Assembly: GCF_035989305.1 (NCBI RefSeq)
Contig: NZ_CP108514.1
Coordinates: 8,474,501 to 8,538,500, forward strand
DNA from: Streptomyces sp. NBC_01233
GTDB taxonomy: Bacteria; Actinomycetota; Actinomycetes; Streptomycetales; Streptomycetaceae
DNA length: 64,000 nt
Direction: 5' to 3'
The position numbers and the translations under genes were made by a program. Position 1 is the first letter of the stretch; each line of letters starts with the position of its first letter. This document shows positions 1 to 8,877 of the stretch, piece by piece. A model generated the notes under the pieces. The model saw only the letters and a list, made by a program, of their open reading frames with translations. It was not told the DNA's origin and made no database searches.

Positions 1-494
1 GCGCGCCGCGCGGAGTGCTCTCCGGTTCACTTCGGGAAGCCGTTTCAACGACATGGGCTCCCCCCTTCTGACCGCCTCGGAAGTCCGGTCCCGCCTGCGG
101 ATCGCCAACGGACGGTCGTTGTCCTGCAGTAGCCGATGATCACGGGCGGGTGTCTGGCGGAAGGACCGCCCGTCCCGCTCCCGTCTGCGGCTCGGCGTGC
201 CGACGCGTCCCCCCAACGGACCTATGCCGGGCTGAGCGGCAGACGGGAAGGCATCACCGTGAGTACGCAGCCAGGATCACCCCGGCAGTGGATCTGCCGT
301 CGCGGCTCAGAGGGCGTTCAGCCCATGCGAGGGCGTACGAGGGCGTGATCTTCGAGCCGTCCGGTGTCGACCACTCCTCGGCCGCGGCGGGGTGCTGTGC
401 CGGTGCTCTCCGCACGCGACTGCATCCTTTGGACCACTACGGTTTCGGCCCTGCGCAGGACGATCTTGCGGCACCGCCGCGAGAGGGTTGATCC
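1..494. other. left-edge stretch with no supportable gene
   Basis: I see no convincing gene here. The open frames present are arginine/proline-rich and overlap each other on both strands, as expected for random GC-rich sequence, and none has a recognisable motif. The last bases before position 495 carry the translation start region of the next gene. Confidence 0.5.
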
Positions 495-722
495 GTGCGA
501 ACAACCATCGGATACACCGTCGAAAGCATCGGCTACGTCGTAGGAGCCCAGGGGCTTGTCAGCTTCGCTTCGCAGACCTTCTTCGGCACGGAGTGGGGCT
601 GGATGCACAAGGTCGTCGACCTTCCGTCCACCGCTGACCTCGGCATCGTCGCCGTGGGGCTGGCGCTCGTCGTCGGCGGGGTGAAGACGCGGAAGACGCC
701 CCAGCGGCAGAAGGTCGCCTGA
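495..722 (+). CDS. small membrane protein, unknown function
   Basis: A 75-residue protein from a GTG start; a GAGAGGG motif lies about 8 bases upstream and serves as ribosome site. One clear hydrophobic segment near residues 50-65 (LGIVAVGLALVVGG) is followed by a basic tail (KTRKTPQRQK), suggesting a single-pass membrane protein with its C-terminus in the cytoplasm. The first half is amphipathic and glycine-rich. Third codon positions are strongly GC-biased, supporting real coding. It stands alone and is followed by a short hairpin. I do not recognise the family and give no function. Confidence 0.6.
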   Translation: MRTTIGYTVESIGYVVGAQGLVSFASQTFFGTEWGWMHKVVDLPSTADLGIVAVGLALVVGGVKTRKTPQRQKVA

Positions 723-725
723 CCG

Positions 726-745
726 GCGGGCATTTCAGCCCGCCA
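726..745 (+). terminator. probable terminator hairpin
   Basis: 7-bp perfect arms (GGCGGGC/GCCCGCC) around a 6-base loop, starting 4 bases after the stop of the small membrane protein gene and followed by a C/T-rich run. It also lies where transcription from the converging protease gene would arrive. Confidence 0.55.
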
Positions 746-851
746 CTCCCCTTTCCGTGTCGTAGCGGTCAGAGCTCCCAGGCGGCCCGCCGCGTGACCC
801 CCGACGGCTGGTCCCGTGCCCTCATTGAGGTGGAAGTCGTGGACGAGAGGC

Positions 852-1628
852 CTAGCCGGCGTCGGCCGCCTCCCGGTACAGCTCCACCGCCTGGTCGCCC
901 ATCACCGCGCTGTACGAGACCTCCGGTACGGTCCCGCCGCCCTCGTAGCCGCCGAGGACCCCCGCCAGCGCTCCGTCCACCAGCCAGGGGCTGCCGCTGG
1001 TTCCGCCGCTGAGGTCCGGGCAGCCGATCCGTCGCTGGGTCTCGGAGAACAGCTCGGTGGTGTTGGCGCAGCGCAGCGGGGTCTCCAGGGTCCGCGGGTA
1101 TCCGATGACCGTCACCGCGGCGTCGTCCGACTGCTCGGCGGCGACCGGGAAGCCGCCCACGAGGTCCTCGACGGATCCGTTCCGCGCCCCGTCCACCGGG
1201 GCCACCGTCGCGAAGGCGATGTCGTCGTCCGGGTTCTGGCCCTCCGTCCAGCCCGGGGCGAGGTACACCCCGGTGAGCTTCCAGAGGCCGTACGGGGCCT
1301 CGCCGTCCCGGTAGCCCGGCGCGAAGACGGTGGTGTACGGGCTCTCCAGGCAGTGCGCGGCGGTGGCGATCACATCGCGGTCGTCGCTGTGCACCACGGA
1401 GGCGGTGCAGAAGTGCCCGCCGTCGAGCCCGTCCGCGAAGAGTGCGCCCACCCGGTCCGTCGTGGCGTCGGGCACCGCCTGCGCGGTGATCCCGGGCGGC
1501 GCTCCGGCCGTGGCGTCGGGCACGTCCACGCCGAGCAGCGCTGCCATCGCGGTCAGCGCGAGCAGGATCCGTGATGCCCGCCGCGCACGGATGCGCCGGG
1601 CCGGCCGGGGGAGCATGCGGTGGATCAT
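852..1628 (-). CDS. secreted trypsin-like serine protease (S1 family)
   Basis: A 258-residue exported protein. The N-terminus is an arginine-rich n-region followed by a hydrophobic core (about residues 20-34) and a likely cleavage near A41. The catalytic triad is readable: His92 in TAAHC, Asp136 in DDDIAF and Ser211 in GGTSGSP, in the order and spacing of chymotrypsin-fold S1 peptidases. Two cysteines flank the His loop (C74, C93) and two flank the Ser loop (C187, C203), suggesting disulfides. The mature domain is short, about 215 residues, as in streptomycete trypsin-like enzymes. It is monocistronic and probably acts outside the cell; the natural substrate cannot be inferred. Confidence 0.9.
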   Translation of the reverse strand: MIHRMLPRPARRIRARRASRILLALTAMAALLGVDVPDATAGAPPGITAQAVPDATTDRVGALFADGLDGGHFCTASVVHSDDRDVIATAAHCLESPYTTVFAPGYRDGEAPYGLWKLTGVYLAPGWTEGQNPDDDIAFATVAPVDGARNGSVEDLVGGFPVAAEQSDDAAVTVIGYPRTLETPLRCANTTELFSETQRRIGCPDLSGGTSGSPWLVDGALAGVLGGYEGGGTVPEVSYSAVMGDQAVELYREAADAG

Positions 1629-1735
1629 GATTCCACCCTGCCCGCCGAACCTATGTCCGGAGCCCGGTGTTCCGTATGAATCCCCTGTGAATCCGGTGGA
1701 CCCGATGTGAAACCCGGACCGATCGGCCCGCGAAG

Positions 1736-3247
1736 TCAGCCGCGGCGCTCGTAGACCGTCACCCGGCGGCCCCGCACCTGCCGGTCCTCCACCACCGTGA
1801 AGTGCTCGCGCAGGACCGCGGCCTTCGCCTTGTCGCGCTCCGCCGACGGGGCCTTCGCGACCTCCGCCGCGTCCGTCACCAGCAGCACCCGCCGCTGCCC
1901 GAGCAGCGCCGCCCGGATCCGCGCCGGTTCCGCCTCCTCGCCCTTGAGGGTGGCCGAGGCGACCGGGGTCCGGGCCAGCGCCAGGTCGGTCAGGCCCGTG
2001 AAGGCGCCGGGGGAGACCAGCGCGGTGTCCCGCCGCGCGGCCGGGACGAACAGCACCGCGTCACCGTCGCCCTTCAGCCGGTCCACCTCACCGGCCACCG
2101 CCAGGACGTCGTCGACCCGGCTGGCCGGGGCCCGCTTGCCCAGCTCCACCGGCAGCAGGGCCACCACCGCCGCCCCGACCACACCCGGCACGAGCAGGCC
2201 CGCCGCCGGGAACCGGGGCGAGCACGCCCGTACGGCCGCGCCCAGGGCGGCGCCGATCAGCAGGGCCAGACCCGCCATGGAGAACAGCACGTACCGGTCC
2301 AGGAACAGCGGCTGGACCAGCGACAGGCCGATCAGCCCGAGCTGCGGCACCGCCAGCAGCGGCAGACCCACCGCCGCTGCCGAGAGGTTCTTGCGGTCGG
2401 GCCGGTCCGCCCACGCGCCGAGCCCGCCGATCGCGAGGAGGATCCCCGGGCCGATCAGCATGTGCCAGGTCAGCGGCGGAATCCAGGACACCTGGTCGGA
2501 CTGGCCCCGGCTGAACAGGATCAGTGGCAGCGCCCCCGCCGCCGCGCCCGAGGCGTACGCCGCCCAGCGCAGCAGGACACCGCGTCCGGCCCGCACCCAC
2601 CACAGGGTCGCCGCGTGCGCCGGCAGGACCAGCAGCGACAGCCAGTTGAGCAGGGCGCACACCAGCACCGTGACCCCGTACGCCGTCCAGCGCGGCCAGG
2701 CCCGCCGCCCGGGCCCGCTCTCCAGGAGCGACACCAGCAGCAGCGTCGACAGCCCGGCCCCTGCCGCGACCAGCGCGTACGGCCGGCCCTCCTGCAGGTA
2801 GAACTGGACGGCCGGCAGCAGGCCGAGGGCCAGTCCGCCGCCGAGCCCCGCCCAGAAGCCCGCCAGCCGGCTCCCGATCAGCGCCACGCACGCCGCGGCG
2901 GCGGCGACCGCCAGCACCGACGGCAGCCGCAAGGTCGTCGTACTCGCGCCGAAGACCTCGAAGAGGCCGTGCATCAGCAGGTAGTAGAGCCCGTGCACGG
3001 CGTCGACGTTCCCCAGCATCCGCCAGATCTCGCCCGCCGGACGCCCGGCCACCTGCCAGGTCGCCGCCTCGTCCCGCCACACGCTGTCCTGCCGGGAGAG
3101 CCCCCACAGGCCGAGCGCCAGGGTCCACAGGAACGGGACGAGCCATACGAGGCGCCCGCGTCGGGCCGCGGATATGTGGCAAAGCATGAAGGTGCCGGGA
3201 TCCTCGGTCTGGTGTTCGGGCGGAAGGTGCCAGTCTATGGACGCCAC
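1736..3247 (-). CDS. GT-C fold membrane glycosyltransferase (mannosyltransferase-like)
   Basis: A 503-residue polytopic protein with roughly nine to eleven hydrophobic segments and a soluble C-terminal domain of about 130 residues. The first periplasmic loop carries an acidic motif (VWRDEAATW), the signature of polyprenyl-phosphate-dependent GT39/GT83-like enzymes, followed by DAVHGLYYLLMH and QEGRPYAL, both typical of actinobacterial putative mannosyltransferases. It probably moves a sugar from a lipid carrier to a protein or glycan on the outer face of the membrane. The GTG at 3247 is the longest start; an internal ATG at 3187, just before the first membrane segment, is an alternative. Acceptor and sugar are unknown. 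Confidence 0.8.
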   Translation of the reverse strand: MASIDWHLPPEHQTEDPGTFMLCHISAARRGRLVWLVPFLWTLALGLWGLSRQDSVWRDEAATWQVAGRPAGEIWRMLGNVDAVHGLYYLLMHGLFEVFGASTTTLRLPSVLAVAAAAACVALIGSRLAGFWAGLGGGLALGLLPAVQFYLQEGRPYALVAAGAGLSTLLLVSLLESGPGRRAWPRWTAYGVTVLVCALLNWLSLLVLPAHAATLWWVRAGRGVLLRWAAYASGAAAGALPLILFSRGQSDQVSWIPPLTWHMLIGPGILLAIGGLGAWADRPDRKNLSAAAVGLPLLAVPQLGLIGLSLVQPLFLDRYVLFSMAGLALLIGAALGAAVRACSPRFPAAGLLVPGVVGAAVVALLPVELGKRAPASRVDDVLAVAGEVDRLKGDGDAVLFVPAARRDTALVSPGAFTGLTDLALARTPVASATLKGEEAEPARIRAALLGQRRVLLVTDAAEVAKAPSAERDKAKAAVLREHFTVVEDRQVRGRRVTVYERRG

Positions 3248-3347
3248 GGACGGTTTCCGGACCGCCTGTTGTGCACGAAGGAGCGTGAGCGCCCGGTACT
3301 GCCGCCCCTAGCCTCGCCGCAGGAGCACGAACGAGGGGCGGTACCCG

Positions 3348-4637
3348 GTGAACTGGCTCATCCACGACTACCGCGAGAGCGATCTCGCAGCGGTGGTCCA
3401 CCTGATCGACACCACGGCCGAACTCGGCCAGGAGTCCGTCTTCTCGCTCGCCGAGTGCATCAGCGCGCTGACTGACCGGCAGCCCTGCGTGGTCGCCGTG
3501 CACCAGGGCGTCCCGATCGGCGCGGCACTCGCCTGCGTCACCGGGGAGCGGGCCTGGGTCATGCGGATCGCGATCGCCGCCGGCTGGCGCGGCCGGGGCC
3601 TCGCCAGCGCCCTGCTCGTCGAGCTGGAGCGACGGCTCATCGCCGCCCGCGTCGGCCGCATCGCCTACGTCCTGCCCGAGGAGGACCTGCTCGGCGAGGG
3701 CCTGCTCAACGCCGGCTACACCCGGCAACCCGCCGTCGCCTACTTCGAGAAGACCGAGCCGCTGCACGGGCCGGCCGCCGGCCTCCTCGACGACCTCGGC
3801 GGCCGCTTCCTCCCCAACGACCTGTGGGCGAAGGTCGCCGGCATGGAGAGGGAGAAGGACCTCATCGAGCGGCGCGTGGTGCTGCCGCTCGCCGAGCCCG
3901 AGCGGGCCGCCTCGCACGGGGTGCGGCCGCCGCGCGCGATCACCCTCTTCGGCCCGCCCGGCACCGGCAAGACCACCTTCGCCCGGGGCATCGCCTCCCG
4001 GCTCGGCTGGCCCTTCGTGGAACTGCTGCCCTCCCGCCTCGCCGACGAGGGCAACCTGGCCGCCGCGCTGCGCGACGCCTTCGCCCGGATCGCCGAGCTG
4101 GAGCGCGTACTCGTCTTCATCGACGAGGTGGAGGAGATCGCACCGGTGCGCACCGAGCCCGCGCAGCCCGGCGGGATCCACGGAGTGACGAACGAACTGC
4201 TCAAGCTGATACCGGGCTTCCGGGAGGGCGACGAACGGCTGCTGGTGTGCGCCACCAACTCCATCCGCTCCCTCGACCCGGCCTTCCTGCGGCCCGGGCG
4301 CTTCGACTACCTGATCCCGATCGGGACCCCGGACGCCGGGGCGCGCGCCGCGATCTGGTCCCGCTACACGGCGGGGCGCGCGGACGTCGATGTGGCGGCC
4401 CTGGTCGCGGCGACCGAGCTGTTCACGCCGGCCGACATCGAGCACGCGGCCCGGATCGCGGCGCAGGTGTCCTTCGAGCGTGACCTGGAGGCGGTGGGCG
4501 CGCGGGGCGCGGCCGCCGCACAGCTGGGCGCGACCACGGAGGACTACCTGGCGGCGGTCCGGCAGTGCCGGCCGACGGTGACGCCGGCGATGACGGGCGA
4601 GTTCGAGGCGGACATCACGGCGCACGCCCGCTTCTGA
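3348..4637 (+). CDS. GNAT acetyltransferase-AAA ATPase fusion protein
   Basis: A 429-residue two-domain protein. Residues 1-135 form a GNAT fold with the acetyl-CoA pyrophosphate loop GWRGRGLASALL at 79-90. Residues about 165-410 form an AAA+ ATPase of the CDC48/FtsH type: Walker A GPPGTGKTT at 202-210, Walker B VLVFIDE at 254-260, a sensor-1 region around CATNS, an arginine-finger-like segment LRPGRFDY and a C-terminal helical lid. The GTG start at 3348 is preceded by GAGGGGCGG. It is divergent from the glycosyltransferase gene. The fusion suggests ATP-driven remodelling coupled to acetylation of a bound client; the client is not evident. Domain calls are secure, the combined function is inference. 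Confidence 0.85.
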   Translation: MNWLIHDYRESDLAAVVHLIDTTAELGQESVFSLAECISALTDRQPCVVAVHQGVPIGAALACVTGERAWVMRIAIAAGWRGRGLASALLVELERRLIAARVGRIAYVLPEEDLLGEGLLNAGYTRQPAVAYFEKTEPLHGPAAGLLDDLGGRFLPNDLWAKVAGMEREKDLIERRVVLPLAEPERAASHGVRPPRAITLFGPPGTGKTTFARGIASRLGWPFVELLPSRLADEGNLAAALRDAFARIAELERVLVFIDEVEEIAPVRTEPAQPGGIHGVTNELLKLIPGFREGDERLLVCATNSIRSLDPAFLRPGRFDYLIPIGTPDAGARAAIWSRYTAGRADVDVAALVAATELFTPADIEHAARIAAQVSFERDLEAVGARGAAAAQLGATTEDYLAAVRQCRPTVTPAMTGEFEADITAHARF

Positions 4638-4698
4638 CCTCCGCCACGCCCCCACGGACTTCCGTCCCCCGGTTGCGGCGGGGGAGGGAACGCGGAAC

Positions 4699-4732
4699 GG
4701 CCCGCGGCCACTCCCCAAAGCGGCCGCGGGCC
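4699..4732 (+). terminator. terminator hairpin after the GNAT-AAA gene
   Basis: Perfect 11-bp arms (GGCCCGCGGCC and its complement) around a 12-base loop, about 60 bases after the stop. A second inverted repeat (CACGTTCCGG at 4767-4776 and its complement near 4793-4802) follows, so transcription is probably stopped twice before the next gene. Confidence 0.6.
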
Positions 4733-4941
4733 TCCCGCGCGGACTCGGCATCCGCGCGGGACGGCCACGTTCCGGGTGGGGGTGTCCGCCGGCCGGAACG
4801 TGACGCGCAGCGGTGCCTGAGGGCATCCCTGAACCCTCGTCAACGTCTTCCAGCGGACCAGGGGGCGGGGCGCCCGCGCCTCGGCCGGACGGCCACGGTC
4901 CGGCCGGACGGCCGAACCGCCGGGTCGGCTACCGTCGGGCC

Positions 4942-5268
4942 ATGGGCTTCGTCGTCTTCATGACCCTTCCGGGGCTGGCTCTGCTGCTCACGGCCATGGC
5001 CTTCCTCGACCTGGCACTGGAACGCGCGGGCCGCGCGGGCCTGCTGCCCTGGCGCTGGAACGGCCGCCAGGGGCAGATCTCCGCCACCGGCTTCGAGCAG
5101 CTGCACGCCAGTCTCTCGCCGGGCAAGCAGAACGAGCTCAAGGAACGGCAGAGCGCCCTCGTCCTGCGCGACGACGAGGAGGACGGCGCGCCGCCGCGTT
5201 CCCGCGTGGACCTCGGCGGCGGGCTCGCCGTCATCCGGCTTCCCGCTACGGGGAACAGCGGTACGTGA
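4942..5268 (+). CDS. DUF6191-like small membrane-anchored protein
   Basis: A 108-residue protein starting at ATG 4942; a longer in-frame opening exists but lacks a ribosome site and coding character. Residues 2-24 form one membrane anchor, then ALERAGRAGLLPWRWNGRQG and a hydrophilic tail with ISATGFEQLHASLSPGKQNELKE. This layout resembles streptomycete proteins labelled DUF6191. The last 23 bases overlap tail-to-tail with the converging gene at 5246, so transcription may interfere. The function is unknown. Confidence 0.7.
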   Translation: MGFVVFMTLPGLALLLTAMAFLDLALERAGRAGLLPWRWNGRQGQISATGFEQLHASLSPGKQNELKERQSALVLRDDEEDGAPPRSRVDLGGGLAVIRLPATGNSGT

Positions 5269-5848
5269 AGTCCACCGCGGCCGTGCGCTGACCCGGGGAC
5301 AGCAGCTGCAGCTCGGCCCGCGCGGGGTGGTTCCCCGTGCCCTGGAAGGTCCACAGCAGGTGCAGCCGGGCCTCCCGCTGCCCGCGCGGCACCCGTTCGG
5401 TGAGCTCCTGCGACCGCGTGCCGTCGCTGCGGACCCAGCGGTAGGTGAGGGTCCCCGGGCGCCCGTTGGTCCCGACGACGGCCACGACATCGGCCGTCGC
5501 GCCACAGGGCGGGCCCTGGGGATCGGTGGTCACGGCCACGTCCCGGACCTCGATGGCGGGCCCGAACCGCTGCCACCCGAGGTACGCGAGGACGGCGGCC
5601 AGCACGACCGCGGCGAGGGCGTACCGCCGCAGACCTGCGAACCGGCGGCGCCGGGGGGCGGCAACGGCGGCCACCACCAGGGGGAACGGCGCGGGCATGG
5701 CCGCGGTCACCCCGGGCCCGAACCGGAGCACGGATCCCTCGACCCGGTCGGGGGCCACCTCCGGGGCCACGGGAGGACCGGAGAACCAGTGGCTCCCGAG
5801 GACGGTGGCGCTGTAGTCGTCGCCCTCGGGGGCGCGGGGATCGGTCAT
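5246..5848 (-). CDS. membrane protein downstream of a Ser/Thr kinase, unknown function
   Basis: A 200-residue protein whose ATG overlaps the kinase stop (ATGA), so the two are translationally coupled. It has a short N-terminal cytoplasmic part, an arginine-rich patch (PRRRRFAGLRR), one membrane segment (YALAAVVLAAVLAYLGW) and an extracellular domain of about 110 residues with two cysteines (C near PPCGAT, C near YRCSP) likely to pair. The outer domain resembles the immunoglobulin-like domains found at the end of kinase tails (LTYRWVRSDGT). It is plausibly a partner or substrate of the kinase. It overlaps the opposing gene by 23 bases at its 3' end. Confidence 0.75.
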   Translation of the reverse strand: MTDPRAPEGDDYSATVLGSHWFSGPPVAPEVAPDRVEGSVLRFGPGVTAAMPAPFPLVVAAVAAPRRRRFAGLRRYALAAVVLAAVLAYLGWQRFGPAIEVRDVAVTTDPQGPPCGATADVVAVVGTNGRPGTLTYRWVRSDGTRSQELTERVPRGQREARLHLLWTFQGTGNHPARAELQLLSPGQRTAAVDFTYRCSP

Positions 5849-7443
5849 CGGGGCACGTCCTGGCAGCGCAGCAGGTATTGCGAGGCCGACGCGGACTTGT
5901 TCCCGGCGGTCGGCTTGGTGGTCACCCGGACGCCTCCGTAGCAGCCGCGGTCGCGGGTGAAGGCGTGGGACTTGACCACGGTGACCGGCGAGCCGGCCTG
6001 GACCGTGAACGACTCCGTGCCGTCGGGGACGGAGTAGGAGCCCTGCACACCGCCGAGGAACCACTCCAGTACGACCGTGACCGGCCCGGTGCCCTGGGCG
6101 GCGACCGAGACCGTCGCGTCGCCCCGGTACACGCCGGTCTTGAGCGACACGTCGACCTTCGTGACCACCGGGGCCGGCGTCGGAGTCGGCGTGGGCGACC
6201 AGCTCACCGTGGGCTTCGGGGTGGGGCTCGGCGCATGCGAGGGCGACGCCGACGGCGACGCGGAGGCGGACGGCGAAGGACTCGGGGACGCCGAGGGGCT
6301 CGGAGTCGGCGAAGCGGAAGCGGAGACCGTCGGGCTCGGGGTCGGGGAGGCCGATCCGGGCGGCGCCGCGCTCGTCGTGGCGAAGGCGCTCAACGCCGAG
6401 GCCCCGCTCGGGGCCGCGCCGATCGCGTCCGTGGTCAGCACCACCACCGCGCCCAGGACCAGCGTGATCCCCGCCGCGAGCCAGCCGCTGCGGCCGGGCG
6501 CCCAGCCCGAGCCGCTGCTCAGGGCGGTCGTGGCCACCGCGGTGGTGCCCGCCGCCGGGGCGCCCGCCGAGGGGAACAGCAGCGGCAGCAGCGCGGCCAG
6601 CGCCGCCAGCTTGCGCTGCCCGCGCTCCTCCCACTCGGGCCCGTACGCGGCCAGGGCCACGCCCTCCAGCTCCGCGACGAACGCCTCCGCGTTCTCCGGG
6701 CGCTGTTCGGGCTGCTTGGCGAGGCCGCGCCTGATCAGCGGTCGTACGGGCTCCGGGGCCTCGGTCTCCGGTACGGGCGCCTCTATGTGCTGGACGGCGA
6801 GCTCCGCGAAGTTCTCCCCGTCGTACGGCTTGCGCCCGGTCAGGCACTCGAAGAAGGTCGCCGTCGCCGCGTACACGTCGGCCGCGGGCGAGGCCGGCCG
6901 GCCCTGCCACTGCTCGGGCGCCATGTAGGCGGGGGTTCCGGCCACGCCGGGCGTGGTGCCGCGGTTCGCCGCGATCCCGAAGTCCACCAGCTTCGACGAG
7001 CCGTCCGCCGCGACCAGCACGTTCTCCGGCTTGTAGTCCCGGTGGACGACACCGGCCCGGTGCGCCGCCGCGAGCCCGAGCAGCGATCCCTTGAGGACCA
7101 CCAGCGCGGCCTCGGCATCCGCCTGCCCGGACTGCTTGAGCAGCGCGCGCAGGGAGATGCCGTCGACGAGCTCCATCACGATGGCCGCGCCGCCGGGCGA
7201 CTCCACGTACTCGTACAGCCTCACCACGTACGGGGTCCCGAGCCCGCCCAGGAGGCGGGCCTCGGCCCGGAACTCCCCGACGAACGCGGGGTCCTGGCGT
7301 AGCCGGTCGCTGAGGTACTTCACCGCGACCGCCGTGCCCGTGGCGTCGTGGACGGCGAGCACCACGCGGCCGCTGCCGCCCGCGCCGAGTTCCCGGACCT
7401 CCGTGTAACCGGGGACCGACCATGCCGCCCGTGTGTCCTTCAT
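5845..7443 (-). CDS. membrane-anchored PknB-like serine/threonine protein kinase
   Basis: A 532-residue receptor-type kinase. The kinase domain spans about residues 13-265: glycine loop GAGGSGRVVL at 20-29, ATP-anchoring Lys42, catalytic loop HRDYKPEN with Asp136 and Asn141, DFG at 154-156, and the GTPAYMAPE activation segment. The usual K in HRDxK is K138. A membrane helix lies at about 320-341, followed by a low-complexity Ser/Pro/Ala linker (about residues 355-425) and an external domain ending with GCYGGVRV and a Cys near the end. The linker is built from degenerate 6-bp DNA repeats. There are no PASTA repeats, so it is not a classic PknB wall sensor. It is co-transcribed with the 5246-5848 membrane protein. 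Confidence 0.9.
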   Translation of the reverse strand: MKDTRAAWSVPGYTEVRELGAGGSGRVVLAVHDATGTAVAVKYLSDRLRQDPAFVGEFRAEARLLGGLGTPYVVRLYEYVESPGGAAIVMELVDGISLRALLKQSGQADAEAALVVLKGSLLGLAAAHRAGVVHRDYKPENVLVAADGSSKLVDFGIAANRGTTPGVAGTPAYMAPEQWQGRPASPAADVYAATATFFECLTGRKPYDGENFAELAVQHIEAPVPETEAPEPVRPLIRRGLAKQPEQRPENAEAFVAELEGVALAAYGPEWEERGQRKLAALAALLPLLFPSAGAPAAGTTAVATTALSSGSGWAPGRSGWLAAGITLVLGAVVVLTTDAIGAAPSGASALSAFATTSAAPPGSASPTPSPTVSASASPTPSPSASPSPSPSASASPSASPSHAPSPTPKPTVSWSPTPTPTPAPVVTKVDVSLKTGVYRGDATVSVAAQGTGPVTVVLEWFLGGVQGSYSVPDGTESFTVQAGSPVTVVKSHAFTRDRGCYGGVRVTTKPTAGNKSASASQYLLRCQDVPR

Positions 7444-7575
7444 CGTTCCCGCCCCCTGTCCGGCTGTCCGCCGTGCCGTGCCGCACCGTGTCCCGGTCGG
7501 TGACCGGCCACCCCCTGGGACACGTTTCCGGCACGGCCGGTTCCCGACGGTGCGGGGTGTCTCAGGCTGCGGCCC

Positions 7576-8829
7576 TCAGGCCGCGGCCGCCACGGCGCCG
7601 ATCATGTCGTGCAACCGGTCGGCGGCCGCCCGCCCGAAGGCGGGGTCGTTGATGTGCGTGTCGTAGTCGTAGAGCCGGGCGGCGCTGCCCCGCAAGCCGT
7701 CGCGCAGCGCCGAGAACAGAGCCCGGTCCGCGCCGGGGTCATGGTAGGGGCCGCCCGGCGATCCGAGCGTGGAGAGTCCGCGGAGCGGGACGCAGACGGC
7801 CGTGGGGCCGGTCGCGGCGCGCAGTTTGGCGGCGACCCGGCGGCCGAGTTCCGTGCATTCCGCCTCGTTCGTACGGATCACCGTGATGGACGGGTTGTGG
7901 ACGTGGACCCCCCGGTCCAGGACCCGCTGGGGCAGGCTCTCCAGCGGGCCGAACTTCACCATGTCCAGCGCCCCCAGGCTCACCACCTGCGGGATCCCTG
8001 CCCGCCCGGCCGCGCTGAGCCGGTCCGGGCCCGCGGTGAGGATGCCCCCGCACAGGTCGTCGGCCAGCTCGCTGAGCGTGAGGTCGAGGACGCCCGCGAA
8101 GATCCCCTGGCCGGCCAGGGTCTCCAGGGTGCGGCCGCCGGTGCCGCTGACGTGGAAGACCAGGACCTCGTAGCCCAGGTCCGTCAGCCGCTCGCGGGCC
8201 GCGTCCACACCGGCCGTGGTCACGCCCGCCATGCTCGCCGCGACCAGCGGGCGGGCGCCCGCTCCCAGCCGGGGCGGGCGGCGCTCCAGGGAGGCGCGGG
8301 CGTAGGCCCCGGCCATTCCGGCGATCGCCTCGACGGCGTTCGCCAGGACCGGTCCGGAGACGCTGTTGATCCCGGCGATGTCCACCACGCTGTACATCAT
8401 CGTGATGTCCGAGGAGCCCACGTAGGGGCTGACGTCCCCGGACGCCATGGACGACACCATCAGTTTCGGCACGCCCAGCGGCAGGGCGCGCATCGCCCGG
8501 GTCGCGATGGAGGTGCCGCCGCTGCCGCCGATCGCGAGCACCCCGTGCAGCCGGCCCTCGGCGTGCAGGCGTGAGAGCGTCGCCTCCGCGCCGCGGGCCA
8601 TCGTGGTCACGGCCGCGCCCCGGTCGGCGGCCGTGCGCAGTTCCGTCAGTTCCGTTCCCGCCGCCCGGGCGACCGCGTCACGCGGCACGTCGGCGGGCAC
8701 CCGGGGTTCGCCCATGATTCCCGTATCGACCAGTACCACTTCGACGCCGGCGCGCAGCAGCCTCTCGCGCAGCCAGCCGTACTCCACACCCTTGGTGTCC
8801 AGGGTTCCCACCAGCACGACGTTCGTCAT
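7576..8829 (-). CDS. Tm-1-like ATP-binding domain protein (UPF0261)
   Basis: A 417-residue protein starting with VVLVGTLDTKG, the signature of the Tm-1-like/UPF0261 family. The N-terminal half (to about residue 190) is the Tm-1-like ATP-binding domain with a glycine-rich stretch IGGSGGTSIATRAM; the C-terminal half has a TIM-barrel-like pattern ending in an HIND-type motif (YDTHINDPAFG) typical of the family. In plants Tm-1 binds viral replicase; bacterial members have no settled role, though some are linked to aromatic or secondary metabolism. ATG 8829 is chosen because it aligns with the family start; a GTG five codons upstream is possible. It is monocistronic. Confidence 0.85.
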   Translation of the reverse strand: MTNVVLVGTLDTKGVEYGWLRERLLRAGVEVVLVDTGIMGEPRVPADVPRDAVARAAGTELTELRTAADRGAAVTTMARGAEATLSRLHAEGRLHGVLAIGGSGGTSIATRAMRALPLGVPKLMVSSMASGDVSPYVGSSDITMMYSVVDIAGINSVSGPVLANAVEAIAGMAGAYARASLERRPPRLGAGARPLVAASMAGVTTAGVDAARERLTDLGYEVLVFHVSGTGGRTLETLAGQGIFAGVLDLTLSELADDLCGGILTAGPDRLSAAGRAGIPQVVSLGALDMVKFGPLESLPQRVLDRGVHVHNPSITVIRTNEAECTELGRRVAAKLRAATGPTAVCVPLRGLSTLGSPGGPYHDPGADRALFSALRDGLRGSAARLYDYDTHINDPAFGRAAADRLHDMIGAVAAAA

Positions 8830-8877
8830 ATGTGCAATGTCCACGCAGGTGGGGATGTTGGCAAGTGCAGGTACGAG

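Noticed and set aside
150..491. 113-codon frame near the left edge
   Set aside because: No ribosome site, no domain, and composition typical of GC-rich noise.
2088..4826. 912-codon minus-strand frame under the GNAT-AAA gene
   Set aside because: Shadow frame with low-complexity composition; both strands are already explained by the GT-C gene and the GNAT-AAA gene.
5246..7534. Very long opposite-strand reading frame that spans the kinase region and continues into the membrane protein
   Set aside because: Only its last 200 codons, from ATG 5848, have protein-like sequence. The rest is an Arg/Gly-rich shadow of the kinase gene.
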